A stretch of DNA of 64,000 nucleotides from positions 1-64,000 of the forward strand of contig CAXBDQ010000001.1 of assembly GCA_963974675.1 (NCBI GenBank), in the 5' to 3' direction. Shown one piece after another: positions 1 through 8,547 of the stretch. How positions within the stretch are numbered: the stretch's first letter is position 1; the number at the start of each line of letters is the position of its first letter. The notes under the pieces were generated by a model. That model ran no database searches. It saw only the letters and a program-made list of their open reading frames with translations, and had not been told where the DNA came from. Source of the stretch: Porticoccus sp963974675 (GTDB lineage Bacteria; Pseudomonadota; Gammaproteobacteria; Pseudomonadales; Porticoccaceae). Both the position numbers and the translations under genes were made by a program.

Positions 1-54
1 ACGCGCGACCAATTGGTTAAAAGCCAACTGCTCTACCAACTGAGCTAACGACCC
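1..54 (-). tRNA. tRNA-Lys (UUU), 3' end cut by window edge
   Basis: Read on the minus strand, the sequence starts GGGTCGTTAGCTCAG, has a D-loop of TTGGTAGAG type and an anticodon loop CTTTTAA whose central triplet is TTT. This matches tRNA-Lys(UUU). Only the acceptor 5' strand, D arm and anticodon arm lie inside the window; the T arm and 3' end are beyond position 1. It lies downstream of queC in the same direction, as in many gammaproteobacteria. Confidence 0.9.
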
Positions 55-104
55 TCAGAAGAGGCGCCCATCTTACTGATGAGGCGTGAAAAATCAAGTG
101 TTTA

Positions 105-791
105 TTAAGCTGAGATGTAACGTGTAGGGTCAACAATACCTGCTTGCTCAAATCCTAGCCTTCTCAAACGGCAGCTATCACATTTCCCACAGGCTAAACC
201 ATCGGGCGAAGCCTGATAACAAGAAACCGTTTGTGCATATTCCACACCAATAGAAACACCCTGACGAATAATATCAGCTTTGGTCAAGCTGATAAGAGGA
301 TTATTAATTCTAAGGTATCGCCCTTCCACACCAGCTTTTGTCGCAAGATTAGCCATTTTTTCAAAGGCTTCGATGTATTCGAGGCGACAATCTGGATAAC
401 CGGAATAGTCCACGGCATTCACACCAATAAAAATATCCTGAGCATCCAGCACCTCGGCCCAACCCAAGGCAATTGAGAGAAACACGGTGTTTCGTGCAGG
501 CACATAGGTAACAGGAATACCCGTTGTTTCCTCTTCAGGCACATCAATATTGTCATCTGTTAATGCAGAACCACCAATAGTGCGTAAATCAAGCTCAACG
601 ACCTTGTGCTGCTTGGCACCCAACAATTTGGAACAACGCTCGGCCGCGTGTAATTCAGCCTGTGCTTTTTGCCCATAGTCAAAGCTCAAAGTATAGCAAT
701 CAAACCCTTGTTGTCTTGCCATAGCCAAGACGGTAGTAGAATCTAAACCACCAGAGATCAATACCACTGCTTTTTTACCTAGATTACTCAT
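105..791 (-). CDS. queC: 7-cyano-7-deazaguanine synthase QueC
   Basis: QueC converts 7-carboxy-7-deazaguanine to preQ0 with ATP and ammonia, in the queuosine pathway (family knowledge). Seen here: an N-terminal PP-loop SGGLDS that binds ATP, and a C-terminal zinc cluster of four Cys (about residues 193, 203, 206 and 209, pattern CxxCxxC preceded by a further Cys). The length of about 228 residues is normal. A GTG two codons upstream at 797 abuts the queE stop, but the ATG at 791 gives the usual family N-terminus; both starts are possible. It is translationally linked to queE just upstream. The later queuosine genes tgt and queA are at 24-26 kb. Confidence 0.95.
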   Translation of the reverse strand: MSNLGKKAVVLISGGLDSTTVLAMARQQGFDCYTLSFDYGQKAQAELHAAERCSKLLGAKQHKVVELDLRTIGGSALTDDNIDVPEEETTGIPVTYVPARNTVFLSIALGWAEVLDAQDIFIGVNAVDYSGYPDCRLEYIEAFEKMANLATKAGVEGRYLRINNPLISLTKADIIRQGVSIGVEYAQTVSCYQASPDGLACGKCDSCRLRRLGFEQAGIVDPTRYISA

Positions 792-797
792 ACCCAC

Positions 798-1448
798 TTA
801 ATGTCCTGGCTCATCGCTCCACAATATTTTATGCAGCTGAATCTGAAACCTCACGGGTAAGTGATCTTCCAGTATCCATTCTGCCAGCTTGGTTGCATTT
901 AATTGCCCAGTGCTGGGTGAAAAAAGAATATTCCCTACCCGATCAGTCAATCTTAGTTCGTCTATCTTTAATCTTGCCCACTCGTAATCCTGACGATCGC
1001 AAATAACGAACTTCACCTGATCCTGTGCACTTAAATGCAGCATATTGTCATACAGGTTCTTATCAACCTCACCGGATCCCGGCGTCTTCAAATCCAACAC
1101 TTTAATCACCCGAGGATCTACAGGCTCTACCGTTAAGGCGCCAGAGGTTTCCAAAGAGACCTGATACCCCTCATCACAAAGTGCTGTCAATAAAGGAATA
1201 CAGGCTTTCTGGGCTAAAGGCTCCCCCCCTGTAACACAGACATTTAGAGGCTTATGACTAGCAACAGAAGCGAGAACACTCGATATTGTCTGGCGCTCAC
1301 CACCGTAAAAAGCATATTCGGTATCACAATAATGGCAACGCAACGGACACCCGGTCAACCGCACAAACACTGTGGGCAACCCAGCCGTCGAGGATTCTCC
1401 CTGAAGGGAATAAAATATTTCAGTAATGCGAACTGTCGATAAATCCAT
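798..1448 (-). CDS. queE: 7-carboxy-7-deazaguanine synthase QueE (radical SAM)
   Basis: QueE is a radical SAM enzyme that makes 7-carboxy-7-deazaguanine from 6-carboxytetrahydropterin, the step before QueC. The iron-sulfur motif CxxxCxxC is visible at residues 34, 38 and 41 (CPLRCHYC), preceded by the family's FYSLQGE substrate region. A TGGEPL stretch follows, typical of the radical SAM fold. At 216 residues it has the usual proteobacterial length. Its stop codon touches the queC start, so the two are probably co-transcribed. A 7-bp hairpin lies in its leader (1457-1482). Confidence 0.95.
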   Translation of the reverse strand: MDLSTVRITEIFYSLQGESSTAGLPTVFVRLTGCPLRCHYCDTEYAFYGGERQTISSVLASVASHKPLNVCVTGGEPLAQKACIPLLTALCDEGYQVSLETSGALTVEPVDPRVIKVLDLKTPGSGEVDKNLYDNMLHLSAQDQVKFVICDRQDYEWARLKIDELRLTDRVGNILFSPSTGQLNATKLAEWILEDHLPVRFQIQLHKILWSDEPGH

Positions 1449-1456
1449 GGGGCTAC

Positions 1457-1482
1457 AACTACGCAGGATAAACGACGTAGTT
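1457..1482 (-). other. Hairpin in the queE leader
   Basis: AACTACG at 1457-1463 and CGTAGTT at 1476-1482 form a perfect 7-bp inverted repeat with a 12-nt loop, 8 bases upstream of the queE start. There is no T run, so it is not a standard terminator. It does not show the preQ1-I riboswitch consensus. It may affect queE translation; this is only inferred. Confidence 0.35.
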
Positions 1483-1542
1483 TAACCGAAATGGCTTAAC
1501 TGAAAAATGCATATTCTATATAGACGGGAAGATTCAGAACCG

Positions 1543-2325
1543 CTAAAAATTTTCATCCAGAAAACCGCGCGCTAACCTTGAGGCATTGTCATTCCCCCCA
1601 GCAGCCTTTTCTAGTAACGCCTTAGACTTTACTTTGTTACCCAGCATAAAATAAACCTGCCCCAACTTAAATATTGAGTCCGGTGCTTTACGGTGAGCAG
1701 GAAAATTTTCCACCACAGTAGTAAATGACTGACGAGCTAACTCCAAGTTATTTTGGAGTACGTATATTTCACCCAGCCAATAGTGAGCATTAGCTACGTA
1801 CTTACCATTGGGGTACTTCGAAATATGTGCTTTAAATTGTGAGACAGCCTCTGTTACCTTACCAGCTTTCAACTGAGCGTAAGCGTTATCATAATGAGTG
1901 CTCTCTTCAGCCGACTGGGATGGCGATGTAGATGCCTGAGAGCTCACATTGTCAGCAGCGCCTTTGATAACCACACCACTTTCGTTTCCTTTGGGCTGAC
2001 TAGCATCACTGCTGGCACCTGACAAGCGCGAACTCAGGCGACGATCAAGATCCATGTAATCGTCCATTTGGCGCTTTTTGAGCTGACGAATTTCATTATC
2101 CAGCTCTTCCATCATCCCGCGTAACATTCTTACCTCATCCTGCAAAAGCTGGACTTGATAGTGAACATCCCCACGAGAGATTTCGGGCGCTACCGCAGGA
2201 GTTTGGGGGCTAGCGACCGTGACAGATTGCTGGGTTTGTCCACCGATTTCCGAAACCGGCACGGCAGCAAAAGCAGACACAGTGAAAAAGAGACCAAAAA
2301 ATGTGGCATAAACAGACGTAGACAT
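1543..2325 (-). CDS. cpoB: Cell division coordinator CpoB (YbgF), Tol-Pal associated
   Basis: CpoB is a periplasmic protein that links peptidoglycan synthesis by PBP1B with the Tol-Pal system during constriction. Seen here: a signal peptide ending at AFA, a coiled-coil segment rich in Leu, Glu and Arg, a low-complexity Ser/Ala linker, and a C-terminal TPR domain with repeats of the form YDNAYAQLKAGK and AHYWLGEIYVLQ. I place the start at the ATG at 2325 because AAAGGGG lies at proper spacing before it; an upstream in-frame ATG at 2358 would put 11 charged residues before the signal peptide. It is the last tol-pal gene and is separated from pal by a strong hairpin. Confidence 0.92.
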   Translation of the reverse strand: MSTSVYATFFGLFFTVSAFAAVPVSEIGGQTQQSVTVASPQTPAVAPEISRGDVHYQVQLLQDEVRMLRGMMEELDNEIRQLKKRQMDDYMDLDRRLSSRLSGASSDASQPKGNESGVVIKGAADNVSSQASTSPSQSAEESTHYDNAYAQLKAGKVTEAVSQFKAHISKYPNGKYVANAHYWLGEIYVLQNNLELARQSFTTVVENFPAHRKAPDSIFKLGQVYFMLGNKVKSKALLEKAAGGNDNASRLARGFLDENF

Positions 2326-2404
2326 ATGTGAAAACCCCTTTAACTGAGACTCATTCAAACTTGAACTAATATTAGGGATTAGTCATTTAATATTTTTAAC
2401 GAAA

Positions 2405-2436
2405 ATCGTCCGATACTGTTACCAGTATCGGACGAT
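2405..2436 (-). terminator. Strong hairpin between pal and cpoB (terminator or attenuator)
   Basis: A perfect 14-bp inverted repeat with a 4-nt loop: ATCGTCCGATACTG (2405-2418) and its complement at 2423-2436. On the minus strand it is followed by TTTTCG and then an AT-rich run. It may partly terminate the tol-pal transcript after pal, lowering cpoB expression; that effect is inferred. Confidence 0.6.
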
Positions 2437-2475
2437 AAACATCAAAACTCTCAAGCACTACAACCAGAGTGAATA

Positions 2476-2988
2476 TTATTTCAATTCAACACGGCGATTA
2501 AGTGCCCAAGACCCATCGTTGCTTTCCAGAGCAGCAGGGCTTTCTTCACCATAACTGATCACTTCAATCAAAGAACCATTAACGCCCTCTTGAACAAGGA
2601 AATCACGGGCCGAATTAGCACGACGCTCACCTAATGCCATATTGTACTCGCGGGTACCACGCTCATCAGCATGGCCTTCCAAGCGAATATTCACTGGGTT
2701 AGCACGAAGACTTTGAGCATGAAGGCGCAAAGCTGCACGAGCTTCAGAGTTAAGAATTGCCTTATCAAATTCAAAATAAAATATACGAGCTACTGTGCTG
2801 TTAGCATCTAAAGATGAACCACTTACTGAACCGGTGTCAACAGTCCCTGTAGCTACACTATCACCTGACATTGTAGTTACACCTCCACCGACATTTTCTG
2901 CATCTGTCGTATCAGTAGAAGAGCAACCCGCCAGCAACGCTGACAAAAGAGTAGCCATCACACCATACTTAACCAATTGGGTCTTCAT
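2476..2988 (-). CDS. pal: Peptidoglycan-associated lipoprotein Pal
   Basis: Pal is an outer-membrane lipoprotein that binds peptidoglycan and is pulled on by the TolQRA motor through TolB. The N-terminus is a lipoprotein signal peptide with lipobox LLAG|C at Cys22, followed by a Ser/Thr/Gly linker. Residues 65-170 are an OmpA-like domain with the diaminopimelate-binding sequence LEGHADERGTREYN. The length of 170 is usual. AGGAG precedes the ATG. It follows tolB after 200 bases, which contain a small 7-bp hairpin (3070-3086) but no gene. Confidence 0.97.
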   Translation of the reverse strand: MKTQLVKYGVMATLLSALLAGCSSTDTTDAENVGGGVTTMSGDSVATGTVDTGSVSGSSLDANSTVARIFYFEFDKAILNSEARAALRLHAQSLRANPVNIRLEGHADERGTREYNMALGERRANSARDFLVQEGVNGSLIEVISYGEESPAALESNDGSWALNRRVELK

Positions 2989-3188
2989 TACGTTCTCCTA
3001 AATCGTGGGAGGTTTTTTTAGTTTTGGCTAACTAATTTTAGCCGTTTGTTTTTTGCATTTAGTGTTACAGTCTTAAGCGTTAAGACCCTAAGCGTATATT
3101 CTTTAGCATTACACTTTTTGTCCAGTCTAATATTATTCACATTAATTTCGGAAGCTCTTTTTAGCCCCACTTCTAAGTGAACGCCACC

Positions 3189-4475
3189 TTATTTCGGTGA
3201 CCAAGCCGGCTCACGCACATCCCCATGTCGAGCTGGCAATAAAAACTTCACACCAGCATCCAAAGAAACTGCTGCAAGCACCCCTTTATTACCCTGTTTG
3301 GTTGCATAAAGAAGCATAGCACCATTAGGCGCTACTGTCGGCGATTCGTCCAAATAGGTTTGCGTTAAAACCCTTAAGTCCCCCGTCACCAAATCCTGTG
3401 ACGCAATATGGAATTTACCGTTATTACGGTGCACCATTACCAACGTTCTACCATCCTTAGCAAGCCTTGGCCTCGCGTTGTAAGAACCTGTAAAGGTTAA
3501 TCGTTCTACCCGCCCTGTGGCAATGGTCAACTTGTAAATTTGCGGACTTCCTCCCCTATCAGAGGTGAAAATCAGTGAGCGACCATCTGGCGTCCAGTTT
3601 GGCTCGGTATCAATAGCAAAATGCTGAGTACGACGAGTGAACTTTCGACTCTGTAAATCAAAGGTATAAATCTCAGGATTTCCGTCTTTTGAAAGTACCA
3701 GCGCCAAGGTCCGGCCATCTGGAGACCAATCCGGCGCACCATTCAAGCCACGAAAATTAGTCAGTTGCTCCCGTGCAGCGGTAGCCAGGTTTTGTCGAAA
3801 AATAGCTGGACGACCCGTTTCAAACGAAACATAAACCAATTCTTTGGCATCTGGCGACCATGCTGGAGACATAATAGGCTGCTTTGATTCAAGCAATAGT
3901 CTTTCCCTGGCACCATCAACATCGGCCACCATCAATTTAAACTGCATCTTTCCGCTTGACGGTAACGCAGAGACATAGGCCACTCGAGTCGAGAAGGCTC
4001 CCGGAATACCTGTCACGGCCTGATATACCTCATCACTGATATAGTGGGCCAAATCACGCAGTTGATTGTTAGAGCCTTTGACAACTTTGGTAAACACAAC
4101 CCGTGAACTATGGACCTCTACAAGGCTAAAAGTGATTTGATAGACATCATCCCGCAGGGATGTCTTTCCAACCACCAAGTATTCGACCCCTAAAATTCGC
4201 CAGTCCCTGTAATAAACCTCTTTTACCGTTGATGGAAACGACAACATATTCTCTTTGGGAATCGGACGAAACAGCCCGCTCCGCTGAAGATCTGCGGATA
4301 CAATCTTGCTCACATCTTCTGGTAGCGATCTACCATCACGAGTAATGGGAGAAATGCCAATTCGAGTGGGATTATCGACACCCTTTGTAATTTCAATTGT
4401 TAAATCTGCCAGCACTGTCAGCGGAAATATCAAAACCAACCAACAGACACCCAGAGAAACCGCTGTTCTTTTCAC
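3189..4475 (-). CDS. tolB: Tol-Pal system beta-propeller protein TolB
   Basis: TolB is periplasmic and passes between Pal and TolA during outer-membrane constriction. It has a signal peptide ending at VLA, an N-terminal alpha/beta domain (to about residue 160) and a C-terminal six-bladed propeller with repeated WSPDG/WTPDG-type motifs (for example near residues 205, 250 and 295). The length of 428 is normal. The start is GTG, with GAGG inside the end of tolA, so the two genes are coupled (3 bases apart). Confidence 0.97.
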   Translation of the reverse strand: MKRTAVSLGVCWLVLIFPLTVLADLTIEITKGVDNPTRIGISPITRDGRSLPEDVSKIVSADLQRSGLFRPIPKENMLSFPSTVKEVYYRDWRILGVEYLVVGKTSLRDDVYQITFSLVEVHSSRVVFTKVVKGSNNQLRDLAHYISDEVYQAVTGIPGAFSTRVAYVSALPSSGKMQFKLMVADVDGARERLLLESKQPIMSPAWSPDAKELVYVSFETGRPAIFRQNLATAAREQLTNFRGLNGAPDWSPDGRTLALVLSKDGNPEIYTFDLQSRKFTRRTQHFAIDTEPNWTPDGRSLIFTSDRGGSPQIYKLTIATGRVERLTFTGSYNARPRLAKDGRTLVMVHRNNGKFHIASQDLVTGDLRVLTQTYLDESPTVAPNGAMLLYATKQGNKGVLAAVSLDAGVKFLLPARHGDVREPAWSPK

Positions 4476-4478
4476 GTG

Positions 4479-5195
4479 TTACAACCTCAAATCATCTGGC
4501 CTAAAGACCAGTCGTAATTGACGAAAATTTTGCTCAAATACTCGGGAGGGAAGCTCCTGCAATTTTTCAAACTGACCCACCTTATGAACCGCTTGTTCTG
4601 CTGATCGATCAAAAGCCCCACTTCCACTGCTCTTGATCACCACTACACTAATCACTCGCCCCGTGGGTACCAATTGAATTTGTAGATCAACCTCCATCCC
4701 TCTTCTTGCAATGGGAGGACGATTCCAATTTGCAGCGACACGCTCAAAAATATATGCCGAGTAACTACTGGTTATCTGTTCATCATTTTCTGCTACTAAA
4801 AATTCTTCTTCTGAAGCTAAAGCACTTGCCAGGTCCTTCGCCAACTGCTGGCTATCTTGTTTTAGCTCAGGCTTAACTTCAGGCTTGGGCTTCACCTCAG
4901 GTTTGGGTTTGGGTTTGGGTTTGGGCTTCGGTTTCACCACAGGTTTGGGTTTGGGCTTCGGTTTCACCACAGGTTTGGGTTTAGGCTTCGGTTTAACCTC
5001 TGGTTTAGGTTTGGGTTTAGGCTTTGCTTTTTCCTCTAACTGAATAAGCTTTGCTTGCACATACTTAGGTGGCACAGCTTTTCTAGGCGTTTTTTCAGCC
5101 CCCCAATGGCTAACCAATAAGAAGATCACAAAAGAGTGCAATGCCAAACTGACCAAAATGGCAATGCTATATGAAGTAACCCGTCCCCCTAACAC
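4479..5195 (-). CDS. tolA: TolA, energy-transducing envelope protein with Lys-Pro repeat stalk
   Basis: TolA is anchored in the inner membrane by one helix (about residues 10-29), spans the periplasm and contacts TolB/Pal through its C-terminal domain (about residues 140-238, TonB/TolA fold). Between them lies a Lys-Pro repeat of about 53 residues (58-110) with VV and EV breaks. Many TolA proteins have a long Ala/Lys-rich helix instead and are longer; this one is only 238 residues. The DNA shows tandem repetition of a Gly/Thr-rich unit at about 4880-5030 that encodes the repeat, so length can vary by slippage. The start appears to be GTG. Confidence 0.93.
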   Translation of the reverse strand: MLGGRVTSYSIAILVSLALHSFVIFLLVSHWGAEKTPRKAVPPKYVQAKLIQLEEKAKPKPKPKPEVKPKPKPKPVVKPKPKPKPVVKPKPKPKPKPKPEVKPKPEVKPELKQDSQQLAKDLASALASEEEFLVAENDEQITSSYSAYIFERVAANWNRPPIARRGMEVDLQIQLVPTGRVISVVVIKSSGSGAFDRSAEQAVHKVGQFEKLQELPSRVFEQNFRQLRLVFRPDDLRL

Positions 5196-5200
5196 AGCAG

Positions 5201-5635
5201 CTAATTTTTTCCAGGTGGTTCGGTAACGAGGCCCACCGAGGGTGCGCCAGCATTTTGCAAATCACTCATCAACTTTACAACCACCCCATAATTTACCCGA
5301 GCATCCCCCCAAACCAGCACGGGTGTTTTTGGCTGCTGACGTAACACCTTCGTCACCTTATCAATAATTGACGGCAAAGCCTCCTGAATGTTTTTTCCAT
5401 TCCCTAAATCCAAGTAATAGGAGCCATCTGCTTTGATTGAAACGATCAAAGGGTCTTTCTCTTTATCATCCAACGGAGCAGAAGGCGCCTGTGGCAACTC
5501 GACCTTAACGCCTTGCATCAATAATGGCGCCGTCACCATAAAGACAATCAGTAACACCAACATCACATCGATGTAGGGAACGACATTGATCTCCGCAACC
5601 AACCGACGCTTGTGTTTTGTCTTCTTAATACTCAA
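5201..5635 (-). CDS. tolR: TolR, Tol-Pal motor subunit
   Basis: An ExbD/TolR family inner-membrane protein: one transmembrane helix near residues 17-40 with the proton-path Asp in the EINVVPYIDVMLVLL segment (Asp23), then a periplasmic domain. The length of 144 is normal. Its ATG overlaps the tolQ stop (ATGA), indicating translational coupling. With TolQ it forms the proton-driven motor that energises TolA. Confidence 0.97.
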   Translation of the reverse strand: MSIKKTKHKRRLVAEINVVPYIDVMLVLLIVFMVTAPLLMQGVKVELPQAPSAPLDDKEKDPLIVSIKADGSYYLDLGNGKNIQEALPSIIDKVTKVLRQQPKTPVLVWGDARVNYGVVVKLMSDLQNAGAPSVGLVTEPPGKN

Positions 5636-6306
5636 TGGCTGTGAACCCTGCGATGTAAAATACTCGAAAATTCTTCCGCAAAGGTTTCGTAGCTACTATA
5701 TACACTGTCGGCTGATGACGAGTACCGGTTATAGGCTAATACTGCTGGAATTGCGGCAAACAACCCCATAGCAGTGGCAATCAATGCTTCAGAAATACCG
5801 GGAGCCACCGTCGCCAAGGTAGCTTGCTGAACATTGGCTAAACCACGAAATGAATTCATGATGCCCCAGACCGTACCAAACAGACCAATGTATGGACTTA
5901 CGGAGGCGACACTGGCAAGAAATGGCAAATTTCGGTTCAGTTTTTCTTCTTCGCGAGATAATGCGACCCGCATGGATCGTTCGGCCCCTTCCATCACGGC
6001 ATCAGGATCCGCACTACTTTGCTGGGTGAGCCGGTTATATTCACGAAAGCCTGCACGAAACACACTGACAAGGCCTTCCGCTCCGGCCTGGGCACCACTG
6101 TCTTGGTATAGCTGATTAAGGTCTACCCCCGACCAGAAATTATCTTCAAATTGACGCAGGTTACGGCTGGCATTTCTCAGGTATAACCCTCTCTGAACGA
6201 TCATCGTCCAAGAAATCATTGACGCCACAAAAAGCAGAGCCATGACAAACTGTACCAATACAGTGGCATTGGCAATCAGGCTCCACAGAGATAATTGTTC
6301 TGTCAC
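5632..6306 (-). CDS. tolQ: TolQ, Tol-Pal motor subunit
   Basis: A MotA/TolQ/ExbB family proton channel. It has three transmembrane helices (about residues 13-38, 135-155 and 168-190), with the conserved LGLFGTVWGIM-like region near 140 and the Gly/Ala-rich third helix typical of the family. The length of 224 is usual. It is the first tol gene after ybgC and overlaps tolR by 4 bases. Confidence 0.97.
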   Translation of the reverse strand: MTEQLSLWSLIANATVLVQFVMALLFVASMISWTMIVQRGLYLRNASRNLRQFEDNFWSGVDLNQLYQDSGAQAGAEGLVSVFRAGFREYNRLTQQSSADPDAVMEGAERSMRVALSREEEKLNRNLPFLASVASVSPYIGLFGTVWGIMNSFRGLANVQQATLATVAPGISEALIATAMGLFAAIPAVLAYNRYSSSADSVYSSYETFAEEFSSILHRRVHSH

Positions 6307-6362
6307 TAGGTTGCTCCCCTCTCAGTGTTATTCCGCATAGTTAGTCTTATTCCACAACAGTG

Positions 6363-6764
6363 TTATACCGCAGCCTTAAGTGTTTGCAGCATGTCTGGCG
6401 GTATAGCCTTGGGTCTTTTTTTCTCGTGGTTGATACACGCCACTTTGACTTCAGCTTCCACTAACACGTCATCGCCTCTCAGCACCCGCTGCGCAAGAGT
6501 AAATGACGTACGTGACACCTGTGTTAACTTTGCCGTAGCCACGACATTATCATCCAGAATCGCTGGTTGGCGATATCTAATATTTACAGAATGAACAACA
6601 AATTGAAGGCCATCAAATAACGCTGGCTTATCGTACCCCAGCGTTCTTATCAATTCTGTGCGCGCACGCTCAATGTATTTAAGGTAATTGGCATAATAAA
6701 CAATACCACCCGCATCGGTGTCCTCAACATAAACACGGATGGGTAGACAATATTCTTCCGTCAT
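6363..6764 (-). CDS. ybgC: Tol-Pal-associated acyl-CoA thioesterase YbgC
   Basis: A hotdog-fold acyl-CoA thioesterase of the 4-hydroxybenzoyl-CoA thioesterase type. The catalytic region EDTDAGGIVYYANYL is present with Asp17 as the expected nucleophile/base, followed by ERARTE. The length of 133 is normal. It is conserved at the head of tolQRAB in proteobacteria, and a role linked to phospholipid metabolism has been suggested for the family. It is 17 bases downstream of ruvB. Confidence 0.95.
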   Translation of the reverse strand: MTEEYCLPIRVYVEDTDAGGIVYYANYLKYIERARTELIRTLGYDKPALFDGLQFVVHSVNIRYRQPAILDDNVVATAKLTQVSRTSFTLAQRVLRGDDVLVEAEVKVACINHEKKRPKAIPPDMLQTLKAAV

Positions 6765-6781
6765 TTATCCATTCAACCTAA

Positions 6782-7798
6782 CTATTCATTAATCTTTTTT
6801 GGGCTTTGCAGGCCAAAATGTTCATAGGCCAAACGTGTCACCATTCGCCCCCGAGGTGTACGTAATAGATAACCCTGCTGAATCAGGTAAGGTTCTAAAA
6901 CATCTTCGATGGTATCCCGCTCCTCACTGATCGCCGCCGCGATACTATCAACACCCACGGGGCCACCATCAAACTTTTCAATAACCGCCAACATTAAACG
7001 GCGATCCATCTGGTCAAAACCACTGGCATCGACATTCAGCATATTCAATGCCAAATCAGCCACCTCAGTGGTAACCACGCCATCGGCCCTAATATCCGCA
7101 TAATCCCTGACACGACGCAATAATCGATTGGCAATACGAGGCGTACCACGGGAACGACGAGCAATCTCTCGAGCCCCCTTATTATCTGTGGCAACACCAA
7201 GAATTTTTGCAGAACGGAACACAATCGACGTCAACTCATCGACCGAATAAAACTCCAGTCGTTGAACAATGCCAAATCTGTCCCTTAAAGGGGATGTCAG
7301 CAAACCCGCCCTAGTTGTTGCACCCACTAGGGTAAAGGGTGGAATATCAAGTTTTATGGACCGAGCCGCCGGGCCTTCACCAATCATGATATCCAGCTGA
7401 TAATCTTCCATCGCAGGGTAAATAACTTCTTCCACCACAGGACTTAAACGATGGATTTCATCGATAAACAGCACATCGCCTGGCTCAAGATTGGTCATTA
7501 ACGCCGCGAGGTCACCCGCCTTTTCCAACACCGGGCCCGAGGTAGTTTTTAAACCCACCCCCATTTCGTTGGCAATAATATGGGCCAGTGTCGTTTTGCC
7601 CAGGCCGGGAGGGCCAAAAATTAGCGTATGGTCTAAGGGCTCATCTCGTTTACGAGCCGCACCAATAAAAATTTCCATTTGCTCACGAACAACCTGCTGC
7701 CCCACATAATCATTAAGGCTCAGTGGACGAATAGCTCGATCAAAGCGGTCTTCTGGAACAACAATTTCAGGAGAGATCAGGCGGTCAGTTTCTATCAT
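6782..7798 (-). CDS. ruvB: Holliday junction branch migration ATPase RuvB
   Basis: A hexameric AAA+ motor that drives branch migration with RuvA. Visible: Walker A GPPGLGKTT (63-70), Walker B LFIDEIH, sensor 1 in VGATTRAG, the arginine-finger region SPLRDRFG, and a C-terminal winged helix ending in TPRGRMVTRLAYEHFGL. The length of 338 is normal. Unusually, 110 bases with a long hairpin separate it from ruvA, so it may also have its own promoter. Confidence 0.97.
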   Translation of the reverse strand: MIETDRLISPEIVVPEDRFDRAIRPLSLNDYVGQQVVREQMEIFIGAARKRDEPLDHTLIFGPPGLGKTTLAHIIANEMGVGLKTTSGPVLEKAGDLAALMTNLEPGDVLFIDEIHRLSPVVEEVIYPAMEDYQLDIMIGEGPAARSIKLDIPPFTLVGATTRAGLLTSPLRDRFGIVQRLEFYSVDELTSIVFRSAKILGVATDNKGAREIARRSRGTPRIANRLLRRVRDYADIRADGVVTTEVADLALNMLNVDASGFDQMDRRLMLAVIEKFDGGPVGVDSIAAAISEERDTIEDVLEPYLIQQGYLLRTPRGRMVTRLAYEHFGLQSPKKINE

Positions 7799-7860
7799 GG
7801 GGCAAGTATATCTCTATGGCACAAGGGCCGGTTAACACTATTTGTATATCCGACTGGCAT

Positions 7861-7911
7861 TAGAAACTGTTTCATAACGTTACGAGCGCAGTAGTTATGA
7901 AACAGTTTCTA
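7861..7911. repeat. 18-bp perfect inverted repeat between ruvA and ruvB
   Basis: TAGAAACTGTTTCATAAC (7861-7878) is exactly complementary to 7894-7911, with a 15-nt loop that can add 3 more pairs. The right arm covers the last codons' stop of ruvA (TAG at 7909-7911). No T run follows on the minus strand, so it is not a simple terminator. A related short palindrome, CTGAAACAGTTTCAG, occurs at 28573-28587. Confidence 0.7.
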
Positions 7912-8535
7912 GGCTCTTGCCATACTCTTGAGGGACAGCCTGATTAACTCTTCACTGGTTTGCTCATTAACCGCATCACCAGAAGCCACCGCACTCACCA
8001 TTCGAGCCGCCTCCTGGGGTTTATAGCCCAAGGCAATTAATGCACTTTCAGCTTCTACTTTGGTATCTGAATGATTTCGCGACAACTCGAATGCAGGAGA
8101 ACCTTCAGCACCACCCTCAACGCTCTCAGAAAAAGAGGACAAACGATCCCGTATCTCAATAATCAACCGCTCCGCTGTCTTCTTGCCAACACCGGGCAGC
8201 TTAACCAGCCGCGCCGCGTCATTGGCTTGAACTGAATGGACAAAATCGCTTGTGGTCATACCTGACAGTATGGTCAGAGCCATCTTGGGACCAACACCAT
8301 TCACCTTGATAAGCATTCGGAATAATTCACGCTCACGACGCTCAGTAAAACCATAGAGTTGCTGGGCATCCTCTCTCACCACAAAATGGGTATGAAGACT
8401 GACGTTTTCACCGCAGGCGGGCAAATCAAAAAAGGTGGTTAAAGATACCGACACTTCATAGCCGACACCCTGAACATCAATCAGCAGCTCCGGCGCCTGT
8501 TTCTCCAACAATACCCCTGCAATTCGACCTATCAA
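7909..8535 (-). CDS. ruvA: Holliday junction DNA-binding protein RuvA
   Basis: RuvA binds the four-way junction as a tetramer and loads RuvB. It shows the N-terminal OB fold starting MIGRIAGVL, two helix-hairpin-helix motifs (VNGVGPKMAL near residue 75 and LPGVGKKTAERL near 110), and the C-terminal RuvB-contacting domain with ALIALGYKPQEAARM. The length of 208 is normal. It lies 12 bases downstream of ruvC. Confidence 0.97.
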   Translation of the reverse strand: MIGRIAGVLLEKQAPELLIDVQGVGYEVSVSLTTFFDLPACGENVSLHTHFVVREDAQQLYGFTERRERELFRMLIKVNGVGPKMALTILSGMTTSDFVHSVQANDAARLVKLPGVGKKTAERLIIEIRDRLSSFSESVEGGAEGSPAFELSRNHSDTKVEAESALIALGYKPQEAARMVSAVASGDAVNEQTSEELIRLSLKSMARA

Positions 8536-8547
8536 ACCAATGCTCCT

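Noticed and set aside
1449..1542. A preQ1 riboswitch before queE, given the queuosine genes.
   Set aside because: The hairpin at 1457-1482 lacks the class I or II consensus and pseudoknot elements as far as can be seen.
4880..5030. A CRISPR-like repeat array inside tolA.
   Set aside because: The repetition is in frame and encodes Lys-Pro repeats; there are no spacers and no cas genes.
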